Notes: generated by a model not told the origin, from the sequence alone. DNA of 64,000 bases from Ectocarpus siliculosus (GCA_000310025.1 FN649756.1:246584-310583), one strand, 5' to 3'. Counted from the stretch's first letter, positions 1-12,465 are shown. Program-made: numbers and translations.

Positions 1-221
1 TTGTGTCGAGCCTGGAAACACCACACCCACCCAGTACAGTAGTCCAATTTTTTATTGTTTGGATTCTCCTGTGTTGTGCCGGTACCGGAATTGTAGCGGG
101 CTTGTCAGAACCTGAATAATGCCGGGAACGTGCATTAGATTATTATTCAGATCGAATTAATATACTGCCGGCGGCTTGCTAAAATGCCGGTGAACTCGGC
201 TGGACCGCACCGACCGCTGTT

Positions 222-1548
222 TTATACCGGGACCACTAGATCTATTACTGTACTTTTATACAAGCATGGGGGCCGAACCATGGGGTCAAACCATTTTTCC
301 GCAACAAGATTGTTCACCAATGAATCGTTTGTTAGCCATTCTGTGTTTCGTCGCAATAGAAACTTTAACCCCTTGGGAAATGGGGGCCCAGAATACATGA
401 TGCTACACGATTCTACGCCATTGCTTTGTGCGTCTGGGTCAGACGACCGGTTGAAGCTCCCGCTCAATTTTCTGCGCGGGGGTGTAAACGTTCTGTCCGA
501 CGACATGGCACCGTTGGCTTATTCTTCACATACATGTAGGGGAAGCTGTACATATTTGACACGAATAAATACAGGGACCTCAGAAAGGCATGGAGGCTGG
601 AAAAGTATTGTTATTCTACCTGAAATCCGCCATGTCCCCAAGTGATTCATCAGGCGAAGTCGGGGCATCGAAATGCGTTAAAAGTCCACCACCCACAAAT
701 TGCAACAATCGCAGGGCGTGCATGCGTTGGGAACACGTTGTGCAGCCCAAGTTATCGATAACAAGAGGACCCTCTGCCGCAAGAAAATGCCAGCGAGTCA
801 CCCACGCTCCAGACAGGGCCGTCATTCATCACGCATCGCCGGGTCGTCACCAGAGACACTCATGCATTGAGAAACGTATTTCGTGGTATTTGGGGTTTTT
901 ATTAGCCCTTACACTCTCTCGTGGTCATGATCGATCGCTCCTATGGCCAAACGCTTTTGCCCGACTCGGCAACTACCCGAAACAACCGAGGGCGAGCGAA
1001 TCAATTCCACCCCCGGTTTTTCCAACCATCCTGTTGGATGCCGCACGGCGGCAACACCAGAACCAACGCGAGGTAAGATAATTAGTCGTTGTTTTCGTAG
1101 CAGTTTCTTCGATTTTGCGATGCCTGAACAGCAAGCAGCACATCGTACGGCTGACTCCTGCCGCTACGCAAAGCGCGATCTCTCCGATGGCCCCATCACC
1201 TTTGTGAGCTACAATGACGAGACCCCGAGAGAGCGTTGTTACAGAAACAGGGGGTCCTGCCTTGGGCATTGGCGCTTTGCTTAAATGTCACGTCACACGT
1301 GTAAGGGTGCACAATATTTCCTCAGAAAAAGCGCCTGACGAAACGACTTCGTTTAACCCCTGCACCAAAACAGTGGAGACAATCCTGACAGGGTGTTGCA
1401 GGGTGTAAGGCAGGACAGCCGTCAGCAATGCCATCTCTCGGGCTCTCACGTTTTCGGCAGAAACCACAGCTAGCTGCCCTTTGAGCAACAATGGTAAATA
1501 ATCGACACTTGCTTTTCTTCCAGAGACACAACAGTTGAATTGGTACAC
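222..1548 (-). other. Weak coding signal, possible exons of an unrecognised gene
   Basis: Three open stretches on the minus strand carry protein-like composition. One at about 627-782 follows a pyrimidine-rich AG acceptor and ends at an AG|GTAGAA donor; it encodes a segment beginning EGPLVIDNLGCTTC and ending DMADF. A second open stretch downstream (about 222-492) can be joined to it in phase after a GCGCAG acceptor. A third upstream stretch (1291-1530) contains ENVRAREMALLTAVLPYTL. I recognise no domain. It could be part of a gene, a decayed mobile element, or chance open frames; support is weak. Confidence 0.2.
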
Positions 1549-2702
1549 CCGACGGACACGGCGAAGCCTTAGGCTTGGTCGTCGTTGACGAAAAGCGCTA
1601 CACGTAGCTACTCAGACCGATACCCGTGTTCGATGTGTCGAAACTTGCTGCTCGCATCTTTGCACACTACAGGTCACGTAAAGTGAGAGGGCAAGAAAAC
1701 TCGCCCACTCCCTATCAACCTTCCCCACCCTTCGCAGCGTGTTTTCGGGCGTGCGCTCTCACCCGAGCGGCATGCTCAAAACCTATCTGTGGATTATCTA
1801 AAATGAAAAAAAAAAATTAACCTGCACCCAAAACTTCTCTCCAAAAGATGAGGAGTCACCCACCCGACAAAAAAAACACAACTATTATAGAGAAGTAAAA
1901 AAATAACACACTACGATATCTTTCTTTCATCTAGCAGACAACAGCAGCACAGGCATGAGGCAACGCAACAATCGCCCAACGAAAGCGAAAGATTATTCCG
2001 ATTTATATCACTTTCGTTTCAGGCATGTGTACATGTGGTAGGAACAGTGAGTGTAGCACACGGTCAACGTAGTTTACGGGCTACTTGCTCTCTCTCTCTC
2101 TTTCTCTCTGCCTATCCCGCTCTAAGCTAAATAACTATTGTCGTACCTCACAAGACCAACACAAAGTGATTGGCATGCAACACCCATCACCGCACCATAA
2201 CGTACCGACAAGAACACTCAAGACGGTTTTGAGAAGGGACGCTAAGCTTGGTAGAGCTAAGACAAGGCGCAAAGAGGGTAGCAGGGACCAATACAATCCG
2301 AGACAGATTTCTTGAACAAACCATACGTGTAAGTGCACCGCGCGAAACAAGAACGAGGTGTTCGTGCAGCAGCTATGAATAGCAGTGCCGGCCTAGGTGA
2401 AGTCTCGCACATGCTGCACAAACCAACAGATTACACGTCGGAAACCCGCCGAATGATACACGGATGGATACGACCAACGCAACACCGGGAAAAAGAGAAG
2501 GAACACCAACACGCGCAACGACATGCGCTGCCCCATCATTTTACATACGCGTACACAGAATAATATAAGTGGCTACATAAATTATAGTTATGACAACTGT
2601 AGGCAGTATTATCATGCTTGTTGACTCTACTGCACTTTCTCCCTCGAGGTAAAAACATTACAAAAACGAACGGCTGCAAAGAGAAAAAAATATATGAACC
2701 AA
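1549..2702. other. Intergenic, no gene seen
   Basis: No convincing coding region on either strand. There is a short (CT)n microsatellite at about 2090-2118 and several A-rich runs near 1800-1900. This stretch lies downstream of the Zn2Cys6 gene (minus strand), so it should hold that gene's 3' UTR. Confidence 0.5.
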
Positions 2703-3176
2703 TCACCAACCGGCAGTGACAAAGCTGCCTTCGAAGCCCACGTGATGCTGAGAAGAGGCGAGCTGCTCCCCCCCCAGCCCCGCCACAACCCTCGCCAGAG
2801 ACATCTCGCGCGTGAGAGAAGGGATGTGCCACGGGCAGCACTCCAGGTCATCATCTTCCTCCACGTCCTTCATGAACTCCGCTCCCCCGTCCAACATCAT
2901 CGATGCCGCGAGCGTGGTGCGCGCGGCCCCCGCTACCCCCTGCTGAGCCGAAGAAACGTCCATCGGGTCGTCGCAGACGGACGGCAGCGACTCCTGCGCC
3001 GAGTGGTAGGACGCGAACACTCTGTCGCTGCTGCCGCTGCTGCTGCTGCTGCCGCTACTACTCCTTCGTACCGCGAACGCGGGAGCCTGGTGGGCCCGTG
3101 CCTGCTGCTGCTGCTGCTGCCGCTCCGTCGCCATGTTCACGAGCGTCACCGAGCGAGGCCGGTCACCTTCCCCCGC

Positions 3177-3209
<33 letters not shown>

Positions 3210-3860
3210 GGAAACTTCCCAAGGCCGCATGCTTACTATCTCGTGACGCCCCCCGGCCACGCTGCTGCTGAACACCGGCACTGCTGCCCCTGCGCTCGAG
3301 CGGTGTAGCTGCTGCTGGGCATCCGTCGATGCCTCCCGGGCCCAGCCGGGAAGGCCGCTCGACCGCTTGATTAGAAACGTGGCCGGGGGCGGCGGCGGCG
3401 GCGGCGGCGGCAGCGGCGCGCCGACGGTGAGCGGGGAGTGTTGTCGGGGCGGCGGCAACGTCTCACCGATCAAGGGGGAAGAAGGCGGAGACTCGTTCAA
3501 GAACGAACTACACGAAGAAGAAAAGGATGAAGACGATAAGGACGACGAGAGGACAGGGAGCGGTTCCACCACCGCCTCCGCCTCCGACTCCGACTCCGCC
3601 GCCGTGGGCGCTTTCTTCATCTCCTCGGCGGCGTGGTCGTCACCCCCGTGGCTGGAGACCGGCGACACCGGAACCGGGCCCTGCCGGGCGGTGGCACATC
3701 GCTGCTGCGGCGGCTTGCCGCCGCCGATGGAGATCTTGGTCCTCTTGTTCTTGTTCCTTTGTCGCCGCGGCTGCTCATCGTCACCGGCCTCCTCGTCCTC
3801 TTCCGACAAGGCCGCGGCCTCCCTGCTGCGGTCCTCGTCGTCCAGGGAAGAGCAAACCGA

Positions 3861-3891
<31 letters not shown>

Positions 3892-4800
3892 GAGGAGGAG
3901 CCGCCGCCATCGCTGCCGGAGGACGAGGAGGAAACGGATACGGTGCGGGAAGGGGAGACAGCCTCCGCCGAGGGCTCCTCGTCCTCCTCGTCCCTGTCGC
4001 GGCCGAAGAAGGAAGACGCCGCCCTCTTCATGTGCCGTCTCGCGGAGGTTCTGGTGCCAACCACCACCACCGGGCTCGGGAGCGCGGCGGGGGCGGAGAT
4101 TGCTTGCTGTTGCTGTTGTTGGCGGAGAGGCCGACCGCGAGGGCCTGACTTGCGCCGCTGGGAGTAGGTGCAACCCTGCCCTCGCCGGACGCACTGCTCG
4201 CAGGGGGTGCCGCCGTTGCAGCCGCGCTTGCTCCTGAAAAAATGGTGTTACCAGCGACGTGGTGACAGGGAGAAGAGGGGGAGAAGAGGGGAAGAAAGAG
4301 CGCGGAGGAGCAGTCATGTTACGGCTGTTCTGCGAGAGGCGGAAAGCGCGTGTACCAGAGCGATCAACGTGTATTTTTTCGCCCCGCACCAGCAAGTAGT
4401 CGTTGAGTCTCTTTTTGTGAGACGAGAAAGAAAGTTTTGTGGAGAGGCAGGAGGAGGGGCAAGCAGCGCTCCCCACCCGAGTTGGCACTGCTGTCTGCCT
4501 AGCAAGCGAGGCGAGAGAGCTAGCAGCGCAGCCACCGATCACAGGGGAGAGGAGAGCGGACTAGGCGACTACAGCTGGTGCTTACAGCACAGCAGCAGCA
4601 CACCCCCTCCTTTGTGACATGTGGTCAATCCAACCAACTTTTGACTTCGGGCCGAATGCAGCAACGCACACGAATAGGGCTCAAGAAAACAACAAACATG
4701 CCGGGTCGGGTGCTCACCTCACACAGTAGTCGCACGCCTTGCGGAAGACCCCCGCAAGCAGCGGCCTTGGCTTGCCTCGTCCAGCGGCAGAGGGACCCAT
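2703..4800 (-). CDS. Zn(II)2Cys6 (fungal-type binuclear cluster) transcription factor
   Basis: Two exons, complement(4718..4800) and complement(2703..4233), give 537 aa. The 484-bp intron has a GTGAGC donor and a TTTTCAG acceptor and splits one Arg codon. Joined, the N-terminus holds six cysteines at residues 23, 26, 33, 39, 42 and 49, spacing C-x2-C-x6-C-x5-C-x2-C-x6-C, exactly the Gal4-type Zn2Cys6 DNA-binding cluster, with basic residues in the first half (RSKRG) and a basic GPRGRP tail. The rest is low-complexity: a short Gln run, acidic and Ser-rich stretches, long Ser and Ala runs. The C-terminal 85 residues are ordinary in composition and include the acidic motif DVEEDDDLECCPWHIPSL. 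Presumably nuclear. No fungal middle-homology region was seen. The start ATG at 4800 is preceded by CACCAGG and is the closest upstream Met. Zn2Cys6 proteins are best known from fungi but also reported from stramenopiles. The cluster call is firm; targets are unknown. Confidence 0.85.
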
Positions 4801-5513
4801 CCTGGTGCACAGCAGCGGGTGTGTTGTGGCCCCTGACCACGTTGCTGCTGGTGAGCTGAACTCGATTCCGAAATATCTCCAAAGAAAGGGGGGAAGCAAA
4901 GCGAGCGCGCGAGAGAGATCACTCTGGCGCGCCGTGCACACACACGTTGCAGTTGAGGGCAGGGAGGAAGAGCGTCCAGCACTGTCAATATTTATGCGAC
5001 GGCGGCTGGGGTAGGGCGAAACACGAGTTGGGGTGTTCGTGGTGTGCGCTCGGCGCAAGAGATGAGAGAGCGTGTGTGTGCTTCCTGCGCATCTGCGCGT
5101 AATGTTCGCGGACCGTTCTTTTCTTGTGTGTTCGCACCCAGCTTGTTTCGCGTATCTCCGGAGACTTTGACGTTGCTCGGGGTTATGGTTGCGCGTAGAA
5201 CTTTCCCGGAAACATGTGACACGGGTGATCTCGGGAAATCTTTCCTTTTTGTTTTTTCTTAATATGCTTTTTTGTTTTTTTTGCACTCACCAATCATTGC
5301 ATGATACGCGGTGTAGTGAAACTATTGGGCCACGTGTAGTACAACGGGTGGCGGAAACGTGTTCACGCACTGCTGTATGCATACCTCCACAGAACCCAAA
5401 AGGTTTCTCTGTTCGTGATTGATCGGCGAGGGGCGTCGAGCGTGATGCTGCTTGATGCTGGAACCTGCCTTCACGACGTACATTGTACGACATAGTCTAG
5501 ATTACCTGCTCCC

Positions 5514-5555
5514 GTGTTGTTGTTGTTGTTGTTGTTGCCTTGACATTAAAAATGT
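5514..5555 (+). repeat. (GTT)n tract with partial dispersed-repeat tail
   Basis: A run of GTT trinucleotides is followed by TTGACATTAAAAATG. This resembles the start of the dispersed element seen at 11606-11650 (minus), 24009-24063 and 28521-28571 (plus), where a GTT-rich segment is followed by a TCTTCACATTAAAAA-like segment and CGTTCCG. Here the similarity stops after the A-run, so it is either a truncated copy or a coincidental match. Confidence 0.4.
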
Positions 5556-6214
5556 ATGTTGCATATGACATGACAAAACAGTTGTGCATGTAGTCTCCAC
5601 GGGCCCACGGGTGGGAGCTGTTCCATGTGCCGCAGCCGCAAACTTACAACTTTTGCCGACCGCCAAACCCACGCCATCAGCGAAATTCGAACGCAGTACC
5701 CTCCATGTCGCTATATAAAGCGGGATATAGACAATATCAAAAGGTGGCGCGAGACAGCAATGAATGGCACAGGGGGAGGAGGTTGGCCCTACCTTGCCAT
5801 CGCAGGGATTTTTGTAAGGGGAAGCTTAAAAAAATACATGACCGCCTGTCTGTGGTCCCGTGAATTCTCTTTTTCTTTAGTAATATAATGTGTGCTCTCA
5901 TCTACTGTACGATGGGTACATACTTCAATTTGAGATTGCGTGCTCAAAGTTAGAGTTCTGTGAGCGGGTGGAGGGTGGAGTTCTCCGGTTTCGCTACCCA
6001 TGGAAGATACTGCTGTCTGTGAGCAGACAGCTTGCCGAACTTCAATGTGACGAAAACAACAATATGGCATAACATATATGGTGCGTGACACGGTATCCTG
6101 GACGCCTGCTGACTGCGCCTTCCGGAACTTGGAATGTGTTTCCATTTCTAGATCTAGCCTATGCTGCAGTTGTAGTTCTTCGGTGATCTCCTTCAATTCT
6201 TGTGACCCCTAAAT

Positions 6215-6818
6215 TTTATGGTAACCGAAAGTTGGCCCGACGTAGTTTTTTGGACTAGCATACCCCCACCCCCCTGATTTGCCACGGATTCGACTAAGAA
6301 ACAGACCTCTCACCACATCACCACAGAGTTCTCCCTCCATGATGGCCGGATCGTCACCATAACTTGAACGCTGTACGCACCTCACCTGTAAGCGTCTTTA
6401 AAGCTAATGTCGAATGCTGTTGANNNNNNNNNNNNNNNNNNNNNNNNNNNNNNNNNNNNNNNNNNNNNNNNNNNNNNNNNNNNNNNNNNNNNNNNNNNNN
6501 NNNNNNNNNNNNNNNNNNNNNNNTCACTATCGAATTGAATCGTTGACGGATTCTCCACACGGATCTCTTACTTTTGCTCACATGGATTGACATTTCTCAG
6601 CACACACAGACCCACAGCAGTCACCACTAGCTTCAAAGACGCCTACAGGTGTGGTGCGTACAGCCTTCAAGTTCTGGTGACGATCCGGCCATCATGGAGG
6701 GAGAACTCTGTGATGATGTGGTGAGAGGTCTGTCTCTTAGTCGAATCCGTGGCAAATCAGGGGGGTGGGGGTATGCCAGTCCAAAAAAATACGTCGGGCC
6801 AACTTTCGGTTGCCATAA
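6215..6818. mobile_element. Long inverted-repeat element interrupted by a gap
   Basis: Left arm about 6215-6421 and right arm about 6612-6818 are near-identical reverse complements of each other. The outer ends read TTATGG(T/C)AACCGAAAGTT and both arms contain GTTGGCCCGACGTA and a block of C residues. The arms run up to the N gap at 6424-6523. No transposase frame is visible in the short spacer, and a target-site duplication could not be defined. It may be a MITE or other non-autonomous TIR element, or a foldback artefact of assembly. Confidence 0.5.
6424..6523. other. Assembly gap (100 N)
   Basis: One hundred N characters, which looks like a fixed-size placeholder rather than a measured length. 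It lies inside an inverted-repeat structure, which probably stopped the assembler. Confidence 0.95.
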
Positions 6819-8692
6819 GAGTCAGCCTACAAGAGTTGGCATGTGTGGCCAACCAAAATGTCTAGTAGTCTGGTGAAGTAGACAATGCCCCGCTGGTGAA
6901 GTAGAACATGCCCACCAACCATGTTCTTTCAAGCAGAGAGTAGATTTGGAAAACGTAAACATCGACCTTTACCCTACGAGAAGGGCTTGAGGGGAGTAGG
7001 ACGACCAGACGAAGTGTGCTTGCTCGCATTGTCTGCACACGATACGGGAGTTGTTCGCATACGTCTACTGTATGAATACAAGAGATGCAATGCATGACAC
7101 TCACTCCAGAATACTAAATTCGACTCGCTCAACTAACACCTTGCGACGGTTGGAGGTGCGCACAAACATATATACACGAATCAGCATCACACCCTAGGTA
7201 CGTACGGTTCTCTCTACGGGAACCTGTACTGAAGGTCCTTAAACAAACACCAGAAAAACGCACGCTTCACATCCCAAGTGATCAAGGAGCAAACACTCAG
7301 CAGGATCTACAGGGCTTGATCTGTTTTCATATGCCCCGGACCCCACAAGGTCTCGAAGCACGGCTACAAAGTTGTGTACTACAAGCAGTTGCACTGTAGA
7401 GAATATATACATGCAGCAGGGATGCAATCAACTACAGAGCGCGACACACACACGGAATACGGAGGGCACATATCCCCGCCCAATCATCCCCTCACCAAAA
7501 CGCGATCCTTTCACAAGAGCAAGCACCGTGGCCACTAGTGTGAACTCACCACTCACCACGCGAGTAAACTCTCGTCGTATCGCAGATATGAATATTGTAC
7601 ACGGGGTCACATTCGTGTCACACAATCCAATTTTCTCTTCTGACCCCGCGCATTGCATACGTCAGCTTCACGCATCAACCGTCGGGCGTCCCACCAAACT
7701 GCTGTCCTCGTAGAATGCTACTTCGGTCACCCGCGGATGAAAACAGAAACACGCATGGTCTTGAGCTGCCAACAACCGTTTGCCGTGCCCAAGCGCCTAG
7801 GTCACGATGGTCGCATGCAAGGGAGCGGTGCAAGTAAAGCAACAACCAACGTTACGTTGCTACGAGCAGCGTATTTTCTCGGGCCGTCCGCACGCGGCAT
7901 CAACGCATGCAGACGTACGTACCTCTAGGAGAACGTGCCTCAAGACGCGCTTGACCCAAGTGAAAGGCAGTCATACAAATCATGTTCCCACCACACGAAT
8001 GTACTTGGTTTGTCGGTTTGTCCGCCCCGCACTCATCAACCATGTGACGTTTACCGTCAGCCCCACGTCTGTCCCGTACAACACCACGACAGCACGAATA
8101 CATACGCACTTTCGCCTCACCATCGGCATGCAAGCAACACACACACGGGTTGTGTTACCATGTCTTGAGCTGCCAACATGCGGCACCTTCGCCGGTCACG
8201 GTCTCTTCGAGCACCCGCTGATCCGGCGGCTCCCCTGCCAAGAAGTCCCTCTGGTCTAACAAACAGCGCCCATCCGCTCGACCGTAGTCGTGATTCATAC
8301 CCGTTGAGCTGCACACGAGTACAGCAGCAGTAGGGGGGCGCAGTCCAAGAAACGTCGATCTCGGGTCAAGGCTAGTGTACGATCAGGATGTAGGTTTACA
8401 GGTAAAAATAGCTGGTCGGCAGGTTCGAGGGGAAAATAGCGTCACCACCCACCGTGTCTGCTGGCAGAAAGGCAAAAAGATCAAGCTGCTAATGAATGCG
8501 TGGGTACCGAGAGGGAGGGTGGTTGCTGCAGTACAGCTCTGGGCGATCGCGAAAAAGGCATCAAGGGAGTCAGTGTGATGCCCATCGGCGTGCAGTCGCG
8601 ACGTGATAACACAAGTTTCGCGGCAGAGAACCGTATCAGGCTTCCAAGTCGTGTGTCGGTGAGAATGCAGAACGATGATGGACACCACTTCT

Positions 8693-10539
8693 CTACAAAC
8701 GAGAGGGAGTTAAGGCAAACTGGCCACGATGGCGCATGCATGCATCCCTAAGTGCTTGCCTGTAGCTCTTGTCACAAAGCACACCCTGTACGATCGGGTG
8801 GGTCACGATAGCATCCTGTCCAGGCACTGGTCTCTGCAACGCCCTTCTGTGGCAAGAGGCCTGGATGGCGTTGTCCAACGGGTTGAAGTAGTGCACCACG
8901 TTCACCCCGTTCTCCGCAAGCACCTTCAAGTGAAAACGGTGACAGAACCGGCACAACAAGACACGCTTGGTGCAGCCGAAAACAGCCATCTACGCCTAGC
9001 TGCTGGTACATCATCATGTAGAGGACAGGACTTAGGCTGGTTGGAGAGGACCATGGCTGAACGTCATCATTATTTGGGGTGGCCTCATTGTCCTGCGAAA
9101 GCTAAACAGTGCCCGTGAAAAAGGGTCGCTTCCCGTGGTAGTGGCCTAAAGCTTGCCATACAGATTTCAAGGAGTCTCTACATACCGGCCACGCTATACT
9201 GAGCAACACATGTGACGCGACAGGGCTCTACCATTTACCTTGACCATTGATCTGAAGAACCAGGTGGGCACGTCGGGGGCATCAAGGATGACCTCCCTGA
9301 ATAGAGCCTGCATGTCCTCGCCCTTCCACCGCAGCCTGTCCACCACGTTAAGAAGCAAGTAGCACCCCATCGAATGGCCCTTCCAGCACATCAACTTGCC
9401 CGAGGTATCTGCGGCCGCTTTCACCTCCAAGGCTGCCTGGTGCCAGTAGACAAGCGTGCAAGAGATATACAATGAGTAGTACGGCATGATCCCTCGGCCT
9501 TGACAAACGCAGCGATAGAGGCGTAAAAAGAAACATTAAATTAGAGTCGAGAACCAACGGCGGGCACGACTGCTATTGCTGTGGTGAAGAGGCCAACATG
9601 TGGACACAAGGCACGCAGCACGCGGCAAATACCTTCAGACCGAGCTGGGAGATAATCATGCATGACGCCGTAGCTTCCGTGTGCCGCCCGTTGTTGTCGT
9701 CAGCGGTTTGCTATTGTCGCCCCATCATGTTGGACTTCAGTTGGTCATCCTTTCTACCTTTCTAATATTGTGCTATGGGCGCGTCAGCCAGGGTAACACC
9801 ATACAGGGGTCACTTGTTTTTTGCTCCCCACTCTTTCTTGTCTTTCTCTTGCGGTTGTTACCTTACTCTGCTCTACACGCACTACGATGTGATATTCGGC
9901 CACACAATTGAAAAACAAATACAAGTACCCGAGATACAACCAAAAAGAAAGATCGGGAGCCTTGTTGCAGTTGTTGGTCCGCCAAATGGGTGGGTGTTGA
10001 AACAATCCTTGTCGTCTACCACGAATGTAGCGGTCCAATAGACTTAGTCACCAGCCATGACATCTCGTTCAGTTCAATTATTGTGTTCCTTTAATCCTAC
10101 CCTGCAGATGTGGACGAGATATCCAGCTCTCAACTCACCTGCAGGAAGAGGAAGATGGATGCATGCATGTTGTGTTCGCAGTACGTGTACCTCCGCTCAT
10201 AGGTCGACATCACCTGAGAAGGTCCATCACCACACATGTATCGAACAGCAACATGAGAGAGAGATCAACCAATCAGATGGCACCACTGAGATAACGATCA
10301 CGGTGGGGGAGATGCAGCTGCTGTAGCGCAGACAAGTTGTCCAGAGTACACAACGAGTTTGATACCAGACAAAAAATGGAGCTGCTGCGACACATCCCTT
10401 GCATCATCTCACTTGTGTTGCTCGCACCAAACTCGCCATCAGGGTACGGGCGCAGAACCAGCGTATTGGTATCAAAAATCTTCCAAACAGCAGCAGTAAC
10501 ATCCCTAACTCTACTTGCTGCCGCTATGTCCAAACAACA

Positions 10540-10592
<53 letters not shown>

Positions 10593-12465
10593 CCACGGCA
10601 ACAACGCACCCGCTTAATGAGCCACCCCGCACCCTCCCCGGGGGGGTTCGACGGCCACGCCAGGCACACCATCAGCGGCTTCCTCAGAGCGCGCCCCTTC
10701 ACCGCACTGGCTCGGATCCCGTAGTTGAACGTCGTGTTGAAGCCGTGCACGAACAGGAGAACATCTTGGCTAGGGTGGTATCTCAGCAGGGACATTGCCT
10801 GGCGGGTCCCAACATGTCAAAACGGCCCGCCGATATGTAGGTTGTTAGATACATACAAGTACAACGGTGCGGGAATATGAGACATCAAAATGTACCTACG
10901 GCGTGGTGGATGATGCCGTCCAGCAAGCGGGCCCGCGGCTGGGTGGGCTGATCATCCCACCGACACGCAGCCTTATCATCAATACTGCTGCACGCCGCCC
11001 GGTCGAAAATCAGAGGATAGGATCTACCGTCGGTGACATGACGTCAGATATCACACCCCCTGGACCGATTCTCAAAGCTCGATTACTTCACGACGAGAGA
11101 TAATCTCCAGATCAAGCTACACCTTTTCGGAAAGCTGTCGATGAGACCGCTCCAACCACCGTCACGTTCGGCAGTGCCATTGTTTTCGCTGAAGAGTAAA
11201 CAAGCTTTGAAAACCGGTCCTACAGGGTGTGGTATCTTGTGTCATGTCACCTACGGTATCTGGACACATAACCAAACGCCACCCAACCGCGAGAACATTA
11301 GTGCCGAAGCGACGCACCTCCTCTGACGTGAGAAGGTACAAGCCGACCACGTGATAGTCCAACAGGTTCACTTCCATCTTGGTGCCCAGGTCTGGTATGG
11401 AGGCAGGGACGGCTGTTGTTGAGAGCAGCCAGCGAGAGCTCCCGTCTTCGGAGATCAAGGTCCCACACCTGCAACACGCTCGCAGCACCACGCACAGGGG
11501 AATCGGATAAAATACGTGAACCCACACGAGAGAAAAGCTAGCCTGTGACCACGGGAATCGACCGCGTCAAGTGATAGATCAGTAATGACAGCTGAAGGTG
11601 CATATGTAGAGATATCGGAACGGTTTTTAATGTGAAGACAACAACAACACGAGAGAGAAAGCAGAGGAAAAGGCCACGACAGAAAACACACAACAGCAAT
11701 AAAAACACACAAAACGGTCAACGAGAGGACGGGCTGTAAATGCAGGAGTGTTTTTTTTTCATACAGCGGATAGACACCGGGGTGACTTTGGAGAAGAGCA
11801 GCAACGTCCAATGCTCGGGACGACCTGCACCATCGACATGAAAAACAGTAAATACGTTCTCGGCTTATACGGTGGCATCCCCCAACCTGAAGCGGTGTGA
11901 TTGGCTGGACAAGGGCGCACAACGTGACCGGAGTAGTATTCCCTCTCCATGCTTCCATACCTTACGGTAATGATGACTGCTGCTGTGGGCAGTCATCACC
12001 CGATCTGTTTTTTTCTTTCTCTATGGCCCGGACCGGACGCGGATACGTGTGCGGCTGTCGAACGGCAATGCCATATTGTCTTACACGCGAAGCTTCAAGG
12101 AAGTGCATAGAATCAGGGAGGGGCTACACGTAAAAACTGCAGGTGAACTGCATAGACAATATCAACCCACTCTGACACAAAGACAACAAAGACTATCCCC
12201 CCCCCCAAAAAAAAAAACATGAATGGTGGGTACGGCAGTATTAATATACCACAGCAGTGGCGGTGGTGATGTATCAGACAGGCCATCACCTGAACTCTCC
12301 ATCGACCTTTTCCATGGCACGGTTGGTCAAGACGAGGTTAGACAGAAGCTTCACCGCGGGGTACTCCGGCTCCGTGCTGAACACCAGGGGCGGGCGGCAG
12401 AGCTGCACGAACAGAGGGTACTCAGAAGACGCCAGGGCGGTCCGTGCCTCTTCGAAGCTCAACAT
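8693..12465 (-). CDS. Alpha/beta hydrolase, DUF900-like
   Basis: Six exons with consistent phase: complement of 12290..12465, 11318..11468, 10900..10971, 10610..10798, 9239..9436 and 8693..8923, giving about 338 aa. The catalytic fold is recognisable: oxyanion segment LLFVHGFNTTF (near residue 148), then CLAWPS, the nucleophile elbow GHSMG with Ser about residue 218, a following LILDAPDVP-like strand (actual EVILDAPDVP), and YFNPLDNAIQAS with a candidate acid Asp about 279. A His about 304 (VTHPIVQ) could complete the triad. The order VHGFN, WPS, GHSMG, NPLDNA follows the DUF900 hydrolase family. The N-terminal 130 residues (MLSFEEARTALASSEYPLF onward) are not recognised. Exon 3 uses a weak AAG acceptor and could start elsewhere. 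The first ATG lies after a pyrimidine tract ending AAG, so an upstream exon is possible. The 3' end may be spliced further. Substrate unknown. Confidence 0.7.
10541..10592. repeat. (CAA)n / (GTT)n microsatellite beside a donor site
   Basis: About seventeen CAA units on the plus strand. Read on the coding (minus) strand this is a GTT run starting about 18 bases inside the intron of the DUF900-type hydrolase gene, just after the GTGCGT donor of the exon that ends at 10610. Confidence 0.85.
11066..11262 (+). repeat. Dispersed ~200-bp repeat (copy A)
   Basis: This stretch aligns by eye with 27150-27348 in the same orientation: shared blocks include CGATTACT(T/G)CACGAC, AAGCTTTGAAAACC(G/A)GTCC and a closing CACCTACGGTAT, with diverged sequence and small indels between. 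It lies in an intron of the DUF900-type gene. Probably an old transposable-element fragment. Confidence 0.5.
11606..11650 (-). repeat. Dispersed repeat, GTT tail type (copy 1)
   Basis: On the minus strand a short GTT run is followed by GTCTTCACATTAAAAACC and GTTCCG. The same order occurs on the plus strand at 24009-24063 and 28521-28571. All three are intronic or intergenic. Likely a short interspersed element; family unknown. Confidence 0.55.

Larger units (their letters stand above)
4801..8692. other. Intergenic, no gene seen
   Basis: No supportable gene. It contains the presumed promoter of the Zn2Cys6 gene (just above 4800), a (GTT)n run at 5514-5537 that starts a dispersed repeat, the inverted-repeat element with an assembly gap at 6215-6818, and at 7756 and 8161 two copies of a short motif GTCTTGAGCTGCCAAC. 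Open frames here are short and without recognisable motifs. Confidence 0.5.

Noticed and set aside
2694..3308. Plus-strand open frames opposite the Zn2Cys6 gene
   Set aside because: Shadows of GC-rich low-complexity codons on the minus strand; no motif or splice context of their own.
10541..10592. Poly-Asn/poly-Gln proteins from the CAA run
   Set aside because: The run is intronic on the coding strand of the hydrolase gene.
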